Shown: positions 1 to 11,930, counted from the first letter of the stretch. The stretch is DNA of 64,000 nt from Antitrichia curtipendula (GCA_951230915.1 OX579637.1:27156001-27220000); one strand, 5' to 3'. Numbers and translations: made by a program. Notes: a model not told the origin generated them from the letters alone.

Positions 1-2
1 GC

Positions 3-2115
3 TACACGCTGGATGTCATGCATTGCGAGATGAATCTTGCAAAGAATTTCTTAAAAACAATAAGCGGGAAAAAGGATACTGTGAAGGTGCAACGAGATCT
101 TCAAAGAAGAGGTATACGAAGGCATTTGTGGTTGACACCAAACCCTCGCAGAGCTGATAAGATGTTGAAACCAAGTGCAGGGTATGTGCTATCAGAGAAA
201 GAGTATGAGCAGTTTGCAAACATTATTGCATCTGTGAAGCTTCCTTCAAGATACTCCTCGGCATTTGGTAAGCATATGAAGGCTAAAAAATTTGGAAGCC
301 TCAAATCGCATGACTATCACGTGTTAATGCAACAATTGATGCCATTGGCTATGAGGGGTTTATTGAAACTTGGGCCACGTATGGCCATCATGCGGATGTG
401 CAAGGTGTTTAGGAGAATATGCACAAAAGCTTATAATCCAGCAGATTTTGAGTCCCTTCAATTAGATGTGGCTGAGACTATGGCACTATTAGAGATGGAA
501 TTCCCACCGTCTTTTTTTGACATGATGACACACCTTCCATATCACTTGGTTCAAGAACTTGACTTGTGTGGGCCTGTCAGTACAAGGTGGATGTACCCAG
601 TTGAAAGGTATATGAAAACATTGAAGAATTATGTTCGGAGCATGGCTAGACCAGAGGCTTGCATGGCAGAAGGATACGTGAAGGAAGAAGGTCTGGGCTT
701 TGTGATAGAGTATTTGCAAAGATTTGATTTGGTCAAGAGACGCGTGTGGGATTCAGAAGAAGAGTTTGGCAATGCTGAAGAAGTTCTAGAAGGTGCAGGT
801 CGGCAGTTCGTGATGCCTACTACGCTACGGGATACAGCGCACAATTATGTGTTGAACAACGTTGCCGTTTTGGAGCCACTCATCAAGTAAGTTGCAGTAG
901 TATCATCATCTTATACAACCAATTAGTGGAACAAAGTTATGTAAGTGTTTGCCGCAACTGCTTTCAGTAGCACAGAGGCAAGTAGAATGCAACTAACATG
1001 CAACTACAATGCAACTAGAACGCAATTACATTGCAACTAGAATACAACTAACATGCAACTACAATGCAACTAGAACGCAACTACAATGCAACTAGAATAC
1101 AACTAACATGCAACTACAATGCAACTACAATGCAACTATAATGCAACTACAGTGGAACTAGAAAGCGAGTACTGTATAACTAAAACCGCAACAAGGACAC
1201 TGCGACTCTTTTGTGCAACTATTGTAACTACACAATATCTGAGGTAGTCATAATTTATCACAGCCGACCAAAATGTCTGAGGTAATCAAAGGTAACTTGA
1301 ACAAAATGCTTGAAGAGTTGTAGTAGTTCCTACATGTCAAATTTTGATAGTGTTGGCTTTAACTTCTTTCATACGCGTGCAGGAAGTGGAAGGAAGAATG
1401 TCAGATAGATCCACACACAGCATCCCTTGGGGTGTGGATACAAACGGCTGTTTGCAACAATGACAGCGGTGCACAGACTCCTGAGGACAGAGATAGGATG
1501 TTATTAGCCAGGAAACCATCACAGAAGGCACTTCGATATTCTCGTATGAAAGCTTTTGGAAACCATTTCAGAGTGGAAGACAACGCCTCCAACCAATTGC
1601 AGACATATGATTGTGGTGTTGCATCTGTGTTCCAAATTTCAGCCTCTGATCTTAGAGATGTCTCTAGTGACTCCTATGTTGGAGTGGTGAAAGATATATT
1701 GAAACTAGATTATGGGCCTGTCAGCAACCCTGTGATATTAATGCGGTGTGAATGGGTGAAGAAAACAGACAATCGAGGAAATCCGACATACATTAGAGAT
1801 GAGGCTGGATTTCTTGTAGTAAACTTCCGCCACAAAATGAGCAGGATGCTGGATCCTTTTATATTTTCAAGCCAGGCAACCCAAGTTTTTTTTGCTGATG
1901 ATGTAAAGAAAGAGGGTTGGAAAGTAGTACTACATAAAGAAGCCCGTGCTCGACGAGAATTTGTGGACACATCAGATTTGTTCGTCAACACCACTGTACA
2001 AGCTTCTGGTTTAGCTACTCCAGAGGATGTGCCTCCTCTACCTGCTATCCCGTCTTTAGTCGGAGCCATAGAGTTATCTGAGGAGGACAATCTCTTAGCA
2101 TCAGCTGGATATTGA
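3..2115 (+). CDS. CACTA transposase (TNP2-like), DUF4218 plus DUF4216 regions, 5' partial
   Basis: Two exons, 3..886 and 1383..2115, join in frame (AA|G). The donor GTAAGT is at 887 and the acceptor GTGCAG ends at 1382. The frame is already open at the window edge, so the start is outside. Exon 1 has the hallmarks of the DUF4218 end of TNP2 transposases: HVLMQQLMPLAMRG, then FPPSFFDMMTHLPYHLVQEL, then RWMYPVERYMKTLKNYVR and PEACMAEGY. Exon 2 matches the DUF4216 pattern, with Y-x-GVVKDILKLDYG, an internal RCEWV, and QATQVFFADD. The protein should bind the element's ends and catalyse cut-and-paste transposition in the nucleus. No frameshift or premature stop is visible. Codon use is AT-leaning, unlike the host genes to the right. 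Family assignment is confident; the splice join is inferred from phase and sites. Confidence 0.88.
955..1160 (+). repeat. TGCAACTA-type short tandem repeats inside the transposase intron
   Basis: About 200 bp of imperfect units such as TGCAACTACAATGCAACTAG and AATACAACTAACATGCAACT. They lie wholly inside the 887-1382 intron of the transposase. The core TGCAAC is the reverse complement of the GTTGCA core in the 3' subterminal array of the same element, so these are probably related binding-site repeats. Confidence 0.85.
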
Positions 2116-2474
2116 AATTATTAGTAGAAAATGTTTCCTACTTTGAAACTAGCTTTGCAGTGTTTTTCAATTCAAATACAGTTAGTGCACAACTGCATGC
2201 ATATGTGCATACTCTCCATTAATGGGTTTAGGCAACTAGAAATGAAACAGACCATTACAGATTGTAGAACTTCTAATATTATAAAGCCATACTTCTTTGG
2301 TCTATTCAAGTGTATGCAGTAACTAGTTGTGGATGATCTTCATGCATGCACATGTTAGGTTGCATCCCACAATGAACTTATGGTGAACATTTGGTCACAA
2401 CTATATGGCAAAACGAGGTTGTGACTACAATTTATAAACAACAAGTTCCACAGCATTTCGACTAAAATCAGACT

Positions 2475-3060
2475 ACTACGTTTGTCTTGGAGTCAAATTT
2501 TAGTGATTTTGTAGTTGAATTCTAGTCATTCTGCAGTTGCATTCTTGTTGTTTCCTAGTTGCATTTCAGTGATTTTGGAATTGAAGTCTAGTCATTCTGC
2601 AGTTGCATTCTTGTTGTTTCCTAGTTGCATTTCAGTGAACTTCTAATTGCATTCTAGTTGACATGGCAATTGCAATACAGTTGTTTTCTAGTTGCATCCC
2701 AGTTGCTTTGTAGTTGTAGTCTATTGCAGTCCAGTCGTTTGTTAGTTGCAGCCCAGAAGTTTGTTAGTTGTAGTGCAGTCGTTTGTTAGTTGCAGTGCAG
2801 TCGTTTGTTAGTTGCAGTGCAGTCGTTTGTTAGTTGCAGTCCAGTCGTTTGTTAGTTGCAGTTCAGTCATTTGTTAGTTGCAGTGCAGTCATTTGTTAGT
2901 TGCAGTGCAGTTGTTTGTTAGTTGCAGTCCAGTCGTTTGTTAGTTGCATTTCAGTCATTTGTTAGTTGCAGTGCAATTGTTTGTTAGTTGCAGTCCAGTC
3001 GTTTGTTAGTTGCATTTCAGTCATTTGTTAGTTGCAGTGCAGTCGTTTGTTAGTTCAGGT
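2475..3060 (+). repeat. CACTA 3' subterminal repeat array (about 22-nt units)
   Basis: From about 2730 the units read GTTTGTTAGTTGCAGTGCAG followed by TC, with small variations (GTCC/GTGC/TTTC), over about 15 copies. Before that (2514-2700) a longer unit ending in TTCTAGTTGCATTTCAGT occurs twice or more. Dense GTTGCA/TTGCAG motifs next to the 3' terminus fit CACTA subterminal transposase-binding sites. Confidence 0.88.
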
Positions 3061-3300
3061 GTAATTGGCGTGATTGCCGTTTGACAGCGTGGAGTCCACG
3101 CAAAAAGTAGTTGTCCACGTAGAGAACTAGCAGATGTAGAATACCTTCTGTTACTTCTTCGTAACCCCACTGTTTGTTATGCAACTACTTCGCGACTAAT
3201 ACTGCAACTAGGTGCAAATACAGAGGGACGCAGTTGCATATTAGTTGCATGTTAGTTGAAATTCAGTTGCATAGGCCCGTAGTTGCATCACAGCGGGTTA

Positions 3301-3325
3301 CGAAACCCCCCTTTTCCTTCTAGTG
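3301..3325 (-). repeat. CACTA terminal inverted repeat (3' end)
   Basis: The last 25 bases end in CCTTCTAGTG. On the minus strand the sequence opens with CACTAGAAGGAAAAGG and then a run of G. The partner end is outside the window. Confidence 0.85.
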
Positions 3326-4766
3326 ATGGAGCAGTCTCAGAACTGAATTCATGACGTGAAATTATCTAAGAACGACAAAGTACTACCTGCCTTGACCTTT
3401 AACATTTTCCTCTTACAAATTCACAATGGGACGCACGTTTATCCAAACCACTTCACAACCTCCATAGAAAACGTAGATCCAGTTCACAAGGTCTGTACAA
3501 AACATGTAAAGCAAAAAAACAGAACGTCACGGACTTACTGAACTAAAATGCATGTCATCCAACACCCTAGTTCTTGCAGTGCACAAACACATTGCCTAAA
3601 CAAAGGAAAACAGAAGAATTAATCGTACTACTTAATCACGTCGAATACTTTAATTTGAACGTCAAATACAAGATAGGTCAATTTCCAATCATAAGGACGT
3701 TTCATTTCCAAAACTAAACCAGTACATGAACTTTATTTAAATAAATTTGAACTGTAGCTTCAGTAGATCTATTTGCTCAATATTGCCACATGAAGAGCAT
3801 CATTCAAACTAAGGGCTTCAGACTTGAACTAACACTCTGTATTGCGATTTCCTTCTAACTGAAGATATGAAAAGAGCATTCACCGACTAAAGTTGTTTCA
3901 AGCAATCTATTACAGTATTCTAGAGTTATAAGATAAAAATTAAGACACCGTGAACTTCATTCACAAAACACGTATTATTTTTCAAAATATGGATAGCCAG
4001 ATGTGGCGCATCTACGTGTCTGGACATAAGCGACTACCTACAAAATCCTTGAATTCATATTTCTTTTCCATGAAGAGTTGCCTAAAAATGCCTATCATGG
4101 TACGACCATCTGGTTAACAGGAAAATTTGCATTGCACATGCACAGTTAGATATTTCATTACACTAAGTGATTAAATGGAATTCAACATTGTATAAAAGAC
4201 TTTCTTCTATTAGTGTATTACTCTTTTGTACGGCAGTTTATGCGTCCAAGACAACAAGTGCATGTGCAGTTGAAATTGACAGTTGCGGATAACGTTCACT
4301 CACAGTTCGAATACTCTGCTGCAGTACCAGACATACCAAACATTAGACATAATTTTCCCATGTTTCAAACTCCCTTTAATATATTCATTACCATTGCACG
4401 CTTATTACTTCTTCGTACAGAGACAGCAGCAATTAAAGTTTTTCAATGCTTACCAAAACCACAGCAAATGGATTCATTTCATTCTCATTGATCTTTTCAT
4501 CAAAATAACGCATTGAGTTTTACTGGATGAGCAATACTGAAGCATTAAAACAGCGAGTAACTGTAACTGTAATTGCAAGAAACACTTCTCTACCGAAATC
4601 TGTGAAAATCTTTTCTTCCCTGATGTATTGCATACATCAATTTTTATGTCAGTTCCATCTTGATAGCTCCTACTAGGTGAAGGCTGAACATTGACATGAA
4701 TATTGCAACTACATTTTCCTCGATAGAGAGAGCCTGTCATCACCGTTGAACAACTATGTCCAACAG
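3326..4766. other. Intergenic stretch without a recognised gene
   Basis: AT-rich DNA between the CACTA end and the cystatin promoter. Short ORFs on both strands show no family motif. Nothing is supported here beyond possible upstream promoter sequence for the gene at 4823. Confidence 0.6.
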
Positions 4767-4776
4767 TATATATAAG
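4767..4776 (+). promoter_or_regulatory. TATA box of the cystatin gene
   Basis: TATATATAAG lies 47-56 bp upstream of the proposed ATG at 4823. That leaves room for a start site near 4800 and a short leader. Its position is the main support for choosing the exon at 4823 as the first. Confidence 0.6.
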
Positions 4777-4822
4777 GATTCCTTGCACTACTTGTTTTTA
4801 GGAGAATAACCTTAAACCGTCA

Positions 4823-5756
4823 ATGTTCAACCCGCAAACAAAATTTGATCGTGAACCACACTACAAGTATGTGGCTTTCAAACATTTGGCCCGGACACTT
4901 CCTTCGGTGAGACCTAATTCTAGTCAAAATTGAAATCAGTATTCATGTGAAGACGCTCACAAAGAACTCTATGCGTTGTAATGGAAGATTGTGCATTCGT
5001 GCATCTTCAGTACGCTCGATCACAAATTGCGTGAATTTTAATGAATTGTATTCCGTGTGTGTAGAACTCGATTTCCGACATTTCGTTCTCGAAAGTGTTG
5101 GCGGCCAAGGAGCAAGTGGTGCAAGGAACCATGTATTATCTTACTGTTGAGGTTATGGAAGGTGGGATTCCGAAGCAGTACGAAGCCAAGGTGTGGGTGA
5201 AGCCGTGGGAGGGTTTCAAGGAATTAGAGTCTTTCTTGCCGGCAACTCCGTCACATTACGATAGCGCAGCCGACCTTACTGCCAAATCAGGTGCGGATGC
5301 TTCTCTTTTTTCTATTATCGTGAGCAATTGCTTCCTAGTATCTGAATTTCAACACTCACACTGTACACTTTTAATCTTATTTGAGAGCGGATTTGGTTGC
5401 ATAGGATTTTTGCAGTAATTTTAGGTCTCATTTTCGGAACGTTTGAGAGGAATCAAACTATGAGCTTGGTCGGTTGAGACTGCGTAGTGCTGTTTTTTCT
5501 TTATTTGTAAGGGTGCTGAATACACGTCATCCTTGCTTCGTAGTATCAGATAATTTAACATCGGTAGGGCTTTTATCTTCGTTTGAGCGTGGATTTCGTT
5601 GCATCGGATTACGCCGGAATCATGGACCATATTTTGTCAGTAGTTGAAGGAACTTGGCTTCGCAAATTTTCATGTGCTGTTTGTGAGGTTGCTGAATGTA
5701 TGTATGTCATCCTTGTTTCTGCAGAAGACCTTATGGAAGAGAAAATCGGTGCATGA
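4823..5756 (+). CDS. Phytocystatin-like cysteine protease inhibitor
   Basis: Proposed exons 4823..4906, 5065..5290 and 5725..5756 (113 aa) join in phase (0, then 1). Exon 2 is clear: it carries the papain-binding loop QVVQG, then YYLTVEV, then EAKVWVKPWEGFKELESF with the conserved PW. It begins at N-S right after an acceptor, matching the known plant cystatin intron position just before the central block. Such proteins inhibit papain-like cysteine proteases in the cytosol or secretory route. Exon 1 (MFNPQTKF... to HLARTLPS) is supported by its ATG, a TATA box 50 bp upstream and a GTGAGA donor. However, the usual LARFAV helix signature is only LAR here, so this exon is uncertain. Exon 3 gives a short tail ending KIGA. 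No secretion signal is evident. Exon 2 alone: 0.9; whole model: moderate. Confidence 0.68.
5381..5730 (+). repeat. Imperfect direct duplication at the 3' end of the cystatin gene
   Basis: TTTGAGAGCGGATTTGGTTGCATAGG (from about 5381) recurs as TTTGAGCGTGGATTTCGTTGCATCGG (from about 5582). CGTCATCCTTGCTTCGTAG (about 5526) recurs as a version with CATCCTTGTTTCTGCAG (about 5710). The unit is about 200 bp. The second copy supplies the acceptor of the last exon. Confidence 0.6.
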
Positions 5757-7485
5757 ATCTGATAATAGTGTCTCAGCCAGGTGCGTTCTGTGAAAGCACT
5801 ATGACTTCCTTATTTTGGCAGCCCTATGGTTACTGGTACTCCATAGGAGAAGTTATGTCGTAGGTGCTCCTTGCTTTGATGATTCCATATGTAAGACTTG
5901 AGCATGATCTGTAAATATCTTTGTTAATGAGCATCATCTTTCAAGGACTTATTTGCTCAGTTACAATTACTCCCGCCTTTTATTTTTGGCAAACTCAAAC
6001 ATGAAATTCTTGCAAGCTCCATTTATTTTTGTTCATGTTTATATTGCAAATGCAACACAATTTATGATGCTTGCAAGATTTTACATGCTCGTTTGTTGCA
6101 GGGCTTGCTCAGTGAATTGATTTGCAATCACTGTGTTTGCAGAGAGCTTATAATCTGGTCTTTATTCATGCTGCAAAAAGAATGAAGAGGGAGAGTGATG
6201 GTCAGGAAATACCAAACAAATCTAAGTCTATTTTTTGTGTATTCCTGGGGTGCAAATGTATGAATGAACAGATTATCAACAGAAATGACTGAAATGGAAT
6301 TTACAGCTTCATATAGGGAGCAGTCGAAAGATCTGGGGCTCCCTTCGATCTCAAACCAGCTTCAATGAGTTCATATGATATATTAAACATCTTCTTTAGC
6401 ATGGGTGTTGCCAGATGGACTTCCCTGAAATTTTGAGTAGTGCATGAATTGTGTTAAGTTATAGGCTTATTCTGCGTATTGTAAATAAACTTAGACTAGG
6501 GAAATTATAAGATAACTACACCTGTTATCGTCCAAATCAACGTTTGATCCGTCATGACTACTGTAATCAAACTATATAAGTTTTTTGTTTGGCCTATTTG
6601 GGACTCAAAAGGAGAAAAAGGAGATTTCAGACTCTCTTAACATGCATTTTGTTTTTTGGACACAATGTGAATACGTTATGAATTTTTAAAGTGCTGAAAA
6701 TAGGTGCTCAATATTGACCTCATGAATAGAGGATGCACAATTTAGTCAAGACTGTTGGTTCTAGATATTGGTCGTAAGTGGGAGTGATGTCCTTATGTAC
6801 AATGTGGATTGGTTAGATGTTTATTTGTTTGTATACTTGCTTAGCATGGAATGTGCTCATCTTGCTTATCCTTCTTGATTTCCCTCGTTTTCATCTTCGA
6901 AAAGTGAAAAAGTCCAACAAATTCATGATTGCACATACTCTCATTTGCACAACTCTCTATCAGGCAGTGGATTCCCTCGTTCATTTTATTCATAAACTCA
7001 ATTGAATACAGTAGAACTTCTACCAAAAGCACTTTCTCAAGTGATGTTGATTGCCGGTCCAGGATTGACTCACATGCAAATGACCCTTCCTAATGTAATA
7101 AACTGCTCTAATGCAATGTGTTAAGACCAGTCTCAGCCCGGCTCTTATAAGGTTGGACCACCCATAGTAAATCACTTATTAAGCAATTTTTAGATAGATT
7201 GTGAGCAATATAAGAGAGGCATATAGGAAGATAGGAAGTGTGAGGATTTTTTAATTTTTTGGAATTTGATTCCCAAAATTGAAATTGTTGTGAACTTTTG
7301 GGAGCCAAAAAGTTGTCTTGACTAATAGCCAATGTTTAGACTCTTCCAATTCCGATCAAAGAAGAACTACTTTCTTGCTCACTATTCCCTACTTTCTTGC
7401 TCACTACTTCTTGTGCACTTTGGAACATGTGTCATGACCTTATTAGTCCCAACCTTGAAAAGGAGAAAAAAACACATTCCAAGCT
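5757..7485. other. Cystatin 3' flank and AT-rich intergenic DNA
   Basis: Contains the presumed 3' UTR of the cystatin gene. No further coding family, RNA gene or clear transposon end was recognised in this stretch. Confidence 0.5.
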
Positions 7486-8355
7486 TTAACCCCTAAAGTC
7501 CCATTGGCCCTGCGGGGGCCAAACTGCGACTTTAGATAGGCTCCTAATTGTTCAAATTTGGTTGTGATTTTTTGAAACTTTTTGAAGAGTTGTACAAACA
7601 TGTAAGGTTCTTGGGAATAAGCCGAAAACGGAGGTCGGCGAGTAGCACAATTTTTTTTGCAAAAAGTCATTTTTTTTTTTTTTCCTTTCATCTGAAATAA
7701 TATATTTTTGTTTACATCTGAAGCTTTGATTCATTCCATTTGGATTTGTTATGAGAAAGTTATAGACAATCTTAGTTTTGGGGCACTTAAAGCATCTTCC
7801 TGCAAAAAATAACTTTAGGATTCATTTTTTAATGCAATTTTCACAATTTTTCACAGATTTTTTTTTGAAAATGTTGTATTTGCTTGCTAAAACAATCTCA
7901 CCATTGTAATTATTATATTTCAATCCCATCTAAGAGCTATTAACGATTTAGTTCTTCTCAATCTTGGACCTACTTCTACTTAATAATTTTTTAAAGAACG
8001 AAAATCAAATATTCTTTTTCTAAATTTTCTTTCCTAGACTTTAAATTCACATCTTCAGCATAAAAGAAAATAAATTCAAACACTATAGTGCAAAAAATTT
8101 CCACAAATGGCTGTCAAAGTCATGTGAAATTTCCAGGCCACAATTTAAAAAACTTCTTTTTTTAACTTCAAATGCTAATATCTTCCAATCCGTATGGTCA
8201 AACTTGATGAAATTTTTACCACATGATATTTGACAAGTGAAGTACAAGATCCTACAGTTAGATTCTAAACAAATGATTTTTTTAGAAAATGCAGCAAAAA
8301 TGGTAGTTTTGAGTGGTTTTTGACAAAAAAATGGCCATGGGACTTTAGGGGTTAA
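7486..8355 (-). mobile_element. TTAA-bounded non-autonomous element, copy A (piggyBac-like ends)
   Basis: Left end TTAACCCCTAAAGTCCCATT and right end GGGACTTTAGGGGTTAA are inverted repeats of each other with TTAA on both outer sides. About 866 bp, no long ORF. Its interior matches copies D and E in the opposite orientation: here GGATTTGTTATGAGAAAGTT, there the reverse-complement-like AACTTTCTCATAACAAATCC. Element identity is confident; superfamily is inferred from the TTAA site and CCCC-starting ends. Confidence 0.75.
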
Positions 8356-8634
8356 TTGGAAATTTGTTCCCAATTTTGATTGGAAATAGTGGCACCCTCC
8401 AAATTGGGTATAGGTCCCTGGTGGAGAATGGGTGGTCCGACCTTAGAAGTTCTATTGTACTTATTAGCAAGTACCAACATTCAAATGAGTTTTGCAAGAA
8501 TTTCACTATTCTATGTAACATTTGCAACTTTTACTTGTATTTCATAGCAATGCCAAATCTTTTGACACAAATATTAACCCAATTTCAAAACCGGATAAAT
8601 GAAAGCTCTTGTAGTGAAATACAAGAGATTTAAG

Positions 8635-9440
8635 CACTACAACAAAAACAATGTTTTATGATTGTAAAATATGACTGTAGTAAGTCGTAAAATCTCAAAA
8701 TATGACTTACGCAAAAATCACTATAGATGATTTGTGCTATGACTGGGTCTAGTCATTATCCATGAGTCGCTTCAAACATGAGTCATATTTGCAGTCATAT
8801 GGATTGGGGTGTATAATTAACTTGAATTAGCCATATTTTGCCAATGTGATATATACGTTGACCATCCTTGAGGGCTTGACTTTTTCTTGAGGTGCTAAGG
8901 AAAAAAAACCCTACGTGGCATATGACTTTGTGTAGCATATTTTTGGCTGACATGAAATATGAGTATGGTAAGTCATATTTTGGCCGACGTGGCATATGAC
9001 TACGATGAGTCATATTTTTTGTTGATGTGGAATATGATTCTTATGAGTTATATCTTTTGCTATTGTGGAATATGACTCATGTGAGTCATATTTTCTACTA
9101 AAAAATGACTCTTGTGAGTTATATTGTTGGATGATGTGAAATATGATTCTTTCGAGTCAATGAAATATGATTTTTATAAGGGTTTTTTTTGTTGATTTGA
9201 AATAAGACTCCTATGGGTCATATTTTTGGATGAAGCGGAAATTTATAAAAAATGTTATTAATAATTTTATGATTGAATATAGTCATATTTTTTAAAGTAC
9301 TGAGTCACATTTTTGGCATCACTATGAGCATCATGTGACTACAACCAATCATATTTTCACCAAGATATTTTGTGAAATATAATTGAAGCAAGTGATATTC
9401 CGAATAAGTGAGAGTCACATTTCTTTGATTTGTGTGTGCG
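8635..9440 (+). repeat. CACTA-like start with palindromic ATGACT/AGTCAT repeat block
   Basis: Begins CACTACAACAAAAACAATG, a CACTA-type end (compare CACTACAAGAAAA of many plant elements). It continues with about 20 copies of AAATATGACT and its inverse AGTCATATTT spaced 20-50 bp apart. Similar ATGACT/AGTCAT motifs recur at 10915-11035, so the pair may be the two subterminal regions of a non-autonomous CACTA element of about 2.4 kb. A right terminus (TAGTG) was not found, so the outer limit is open. Confidence 0.55.
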
Positions 9441-9954
9441 GTTTGTAATTGAGGTAATTGAAGTTTATAGTAGTTTCCATCATAAACTACAACCACATTT
9501 TCCATACATTCTAAATGAACTTTGCGCATTACAGTCTTGCATCAATATGATTTAACAGCTAAATAAAAGACTCCATCCAATTAAAAATGAGTAAATATGA
9601 TTTTTGAGATGCACAAGAGACAATCATATATTAAAGAAAGAAAATGCAAGAAAGAATGTGACTTTTCACAATCACATTTATTAGTCACTAATACAAAATA
9701 TATCACAATGACATTCTATAAATGTATATTCCCACACATTTATAAGACCTGTATTCCTTACAAAAATGTGAAGGTGTTGCCTCTTTGGTGTAGCAAATAG
9801 CCTCTAATAACTTCATTCCAACTTGGTGCCTATATATACAATCAAGGAGGTTAATTTTCAATGAAATGAACAATATAGCTCAACCTTCAAAGATTTAAGG
9901 CAACATAAATATGCTGCACAAGCTTAACCACTATATCTTTAGAAAATCACAAGT
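9441..9954. other. AT-rich DNA without recognised gene
   Basis: Lies between two repeat blocks and is probably the interior of the CACTA-like element starting at 8635. No motif-bearing ORF is seen. Confidence 0.4.
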
Positions 9955-10566
9955 AAACAAGAAGAAAGAATAACAATAGTAATAGAGGGAACAAGAAGCA
10001 AAAGATGGCAAGTACTTAGAGGTAACAATATGTAAGAGGTAAGATGTAACAAGATACAATAAAAAGCAAAAAAGAAGGAAGAACTAAGATGTAACAAGAA
10101 GCAACAAGAAACACAAGTTAAGATACAAAAAAATGCTAAAAATAAGAAGAAAAAGCAAGAACTAAGATGCAACTAGAAGTAACAAGAAGCATGAATTAAG
10201 GTGCAACAACAAGAAATTAGAAGCAAGAACTAAAAAAAAACAAGAAGAAACAAGAAGCAAAAAATAAGAACTAAAAGGTAACAAGAGGAAATTAAAAGCA
10301 AAGAACAAGTACTAAGAGACAACAAGAGAAAATTAAAAGCAAGAAGCAAGAACTAAAAAGCCAATAAGAGGCAAGAACTAAGAAGTAATAAGAAGCAAGA
10401 ATTTAGAAGCAAAAAGAAGCAAGGTTTAAAAAATATTAACAAGAAACAAGAACTAAGAGGCAACAAGAAACAAGAGCTGAAAGGCAACAAGAAACAAGAA
10501 CTAAGAGGCAACAAGAAACAAGAGCTAAAAGGCAACAAGAAGCAAAACCAAAGAGGCAACAAGAAA
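9955..10566 (+). repeat. Purine-rich minisatellite, about 24-nt unit
   Basis: Imperfect units like AAGAAACAAGAACTAAGAGG followed by CAAC. They are most regular at 10440-10566 (five or more consecutive 24-nt units) and decay to the left. The plus strand is almost pure A/G with scattered C. The minus-strand reading frame across it (repeating Leu/Ser/Cys/Phe) is a repeat artefact. Confidence 0.85.
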
Positions 10567-10569
10567 TAA

Positions 10570-10785
10570 CACTATAAGAAACTTGTGTTTTAGATGATGT
10601 GGTGTAATTTTAGTAGACACATTTTAGTAGACACAAAATAAAACAACTTGTGTTTTTATGTCAATAATAACGTCCAATGTAACATCATTATTGACATAAA
10701 AATATATGATGTTTTATTTTGCGTCCACTAAAATGCATCTGCTAAAATTACGCTACGTCACCTAAAATGCGGATTTCTTATAGTA
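10570..10785. mobile_element. CACTA-type MITE, 216 bp
   Basis: Left end CACTATAAGAAACTTGTGTT and right end GGATTTCTTATAGTA are inverted repeats (last base mutated from G to A). They are flanked by a perfect 3-bp target duplication TAA (10567-10569 and 10786-10788), as CACTA elements make. The arms stay complementary inward: ATTTTAGTAGACAC against GTCCACTAAAAT. No coding capacity. Confidence 0.82.
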
Positions 10786-11596
10786 TAAAGAAGAAGAAAC
10801 AAAAGTAGCCAAATCTTGCACTTTGAGGGGGCGGCTCCAAAAAAACGGCAGCTAGGGATTTAAAACCCTAAATCAGTGGCAGCTACGTGGAATTGGCGGC
10901 TAGGGTTTTAAAACTTGAGCTATATGACTTGTTTTAGTCATGCATCTAGTCATGTGACTTGTCCTAGACATGCATATGACTTTTTCTAGCCGTGTACATG
11001 GTTTGCTCCAGTTATGAGATTGGCCAAATATGACTATACTAAGCAACTAAGCTTTTTTAACAACCAAATTTGATCTAAAGTGAATACATATATTGACACA
11101 AAAATCCCGGGTATACAATTCATGTATTATACACATGGGTCATCAGCATTAAAACCTCTTAGAGGAGAACTTTTGTGAAAATTATATCAAATTAAAAAGA
11201 CCAAAAACTTAGGTGAAGACCAAATTAAAAATATAAATAAATATAGGAATGTTGGGTTGCATACATATTAGAAAAAAATCACAATATGTATGAAGAATTG
11301 GAACACCTATGGTCCTATATATAGTTTTTAAAATTCCATACAAGAAGTTCCCTCCGATTAAAATTAATTTTTTATTAAAAAGCCTAAAAAGTTGGATTTC
11401 TTATCCTATGATACATGTATCGAAATAACTCACATAATTTGGTTTATAATGCTATTATTGTCCTCAAAAACTATTCATTTTATGTATATAACTACATTTT
11501 TTGAATTCTTTTTTGAAAAGGCTACATGAATTTTCAACATTAAAATAAATTATATCCCTTGAAATTGGACTAAAATGCATTATCCATACCTTAAAT
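10786..11596. other. Non-coding DNA with ATGACT/AGTCAT motifs
   Basis: 10915-11035 repeats the ATGACT/AGTCAT words of the 8635 block; the rest is AT-rich and featureless. Confidence 0.4.
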
Positions 11597-11930
11597 TAGT
11601 TAGTTAGTTAGTTTATTTGTTTGTTTGTTTTGTCACATTAAAATCTCCCCAATTGTGCGTCCTCCGGTCGCGGGCTTGGGTACATTGAAAAGCCCTCGGT
11701 GAGGAGGGGTGCACCGGCTTGGTTTCATGGCGTTTGGAGCTACAATATGAGAATTATTGAATTTCAAAGTATTTATGGATCAAAAATTAGAAAACTACTT
11801 TTACTTTGATTTTGGTGGCGTTCTTGGTACCGCCGGAATTCTCTCGCCGAGGAGGGGTGCAAGGGCTTGGTTTTGTGGTGTTTGGAATGATGGTGTGAAA
11901 GTTATTGAATTTCAAAGTTTGGGCCAACGA
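11597..11930 (+). repeat. Left arm of a 7-kb-spaced inverted repeat, with internal tandem copy
   Basis: GTTTATTTGTTTGTTTGTTT at about 11610 is followed by GAGGAGGGGTGCACCGGCTT, then ATTGAATTTCAAAGTATT and AAAACTACTTTTACTTTGAT. The block GAGGAGGGGTGCAAGGGCTT ... ATTGAATTTCAAAG occurs again directly at about 11850-11920. The same series is found in reverse at 18420-18650. Confidence 0.65.

Larger units (their letters stand above)
1..3325 (+). mobile_element. CACTA (En/Spm-type) DNA transposon, 3' part; 5' end outside window
   Basis: The segment runs from a truncated TNP2-type transposase through subterminal repeats to a terminal TAGTG at 3321-3325. Read on the minus strand the end is CACTAGAAGGAAAAGGGGGG, the canonical CACTA terminus. 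Short repeats carrying TGCAAC/GTTGCA lie on the 3' side (about 2475-3060, with sparser copies to 3290), as expected of CACTA subterminal transposase-binding repeats. A 3-bp target duplication would start at 3326 (ATG) but cannot be checked, because the 5' end lies outside. The reading frame is intact across a normal intron, so the element could be recent or active. Confidence 0.9.

Noticed and set aside
10353..10562. Hydrophobic minus-strand ORF rich in Leu, Phe, Ser and Cys resembling a membrane protein
   Set aside because: It follows the 24-nt purine minisatellite exactly and is a translation artefact.
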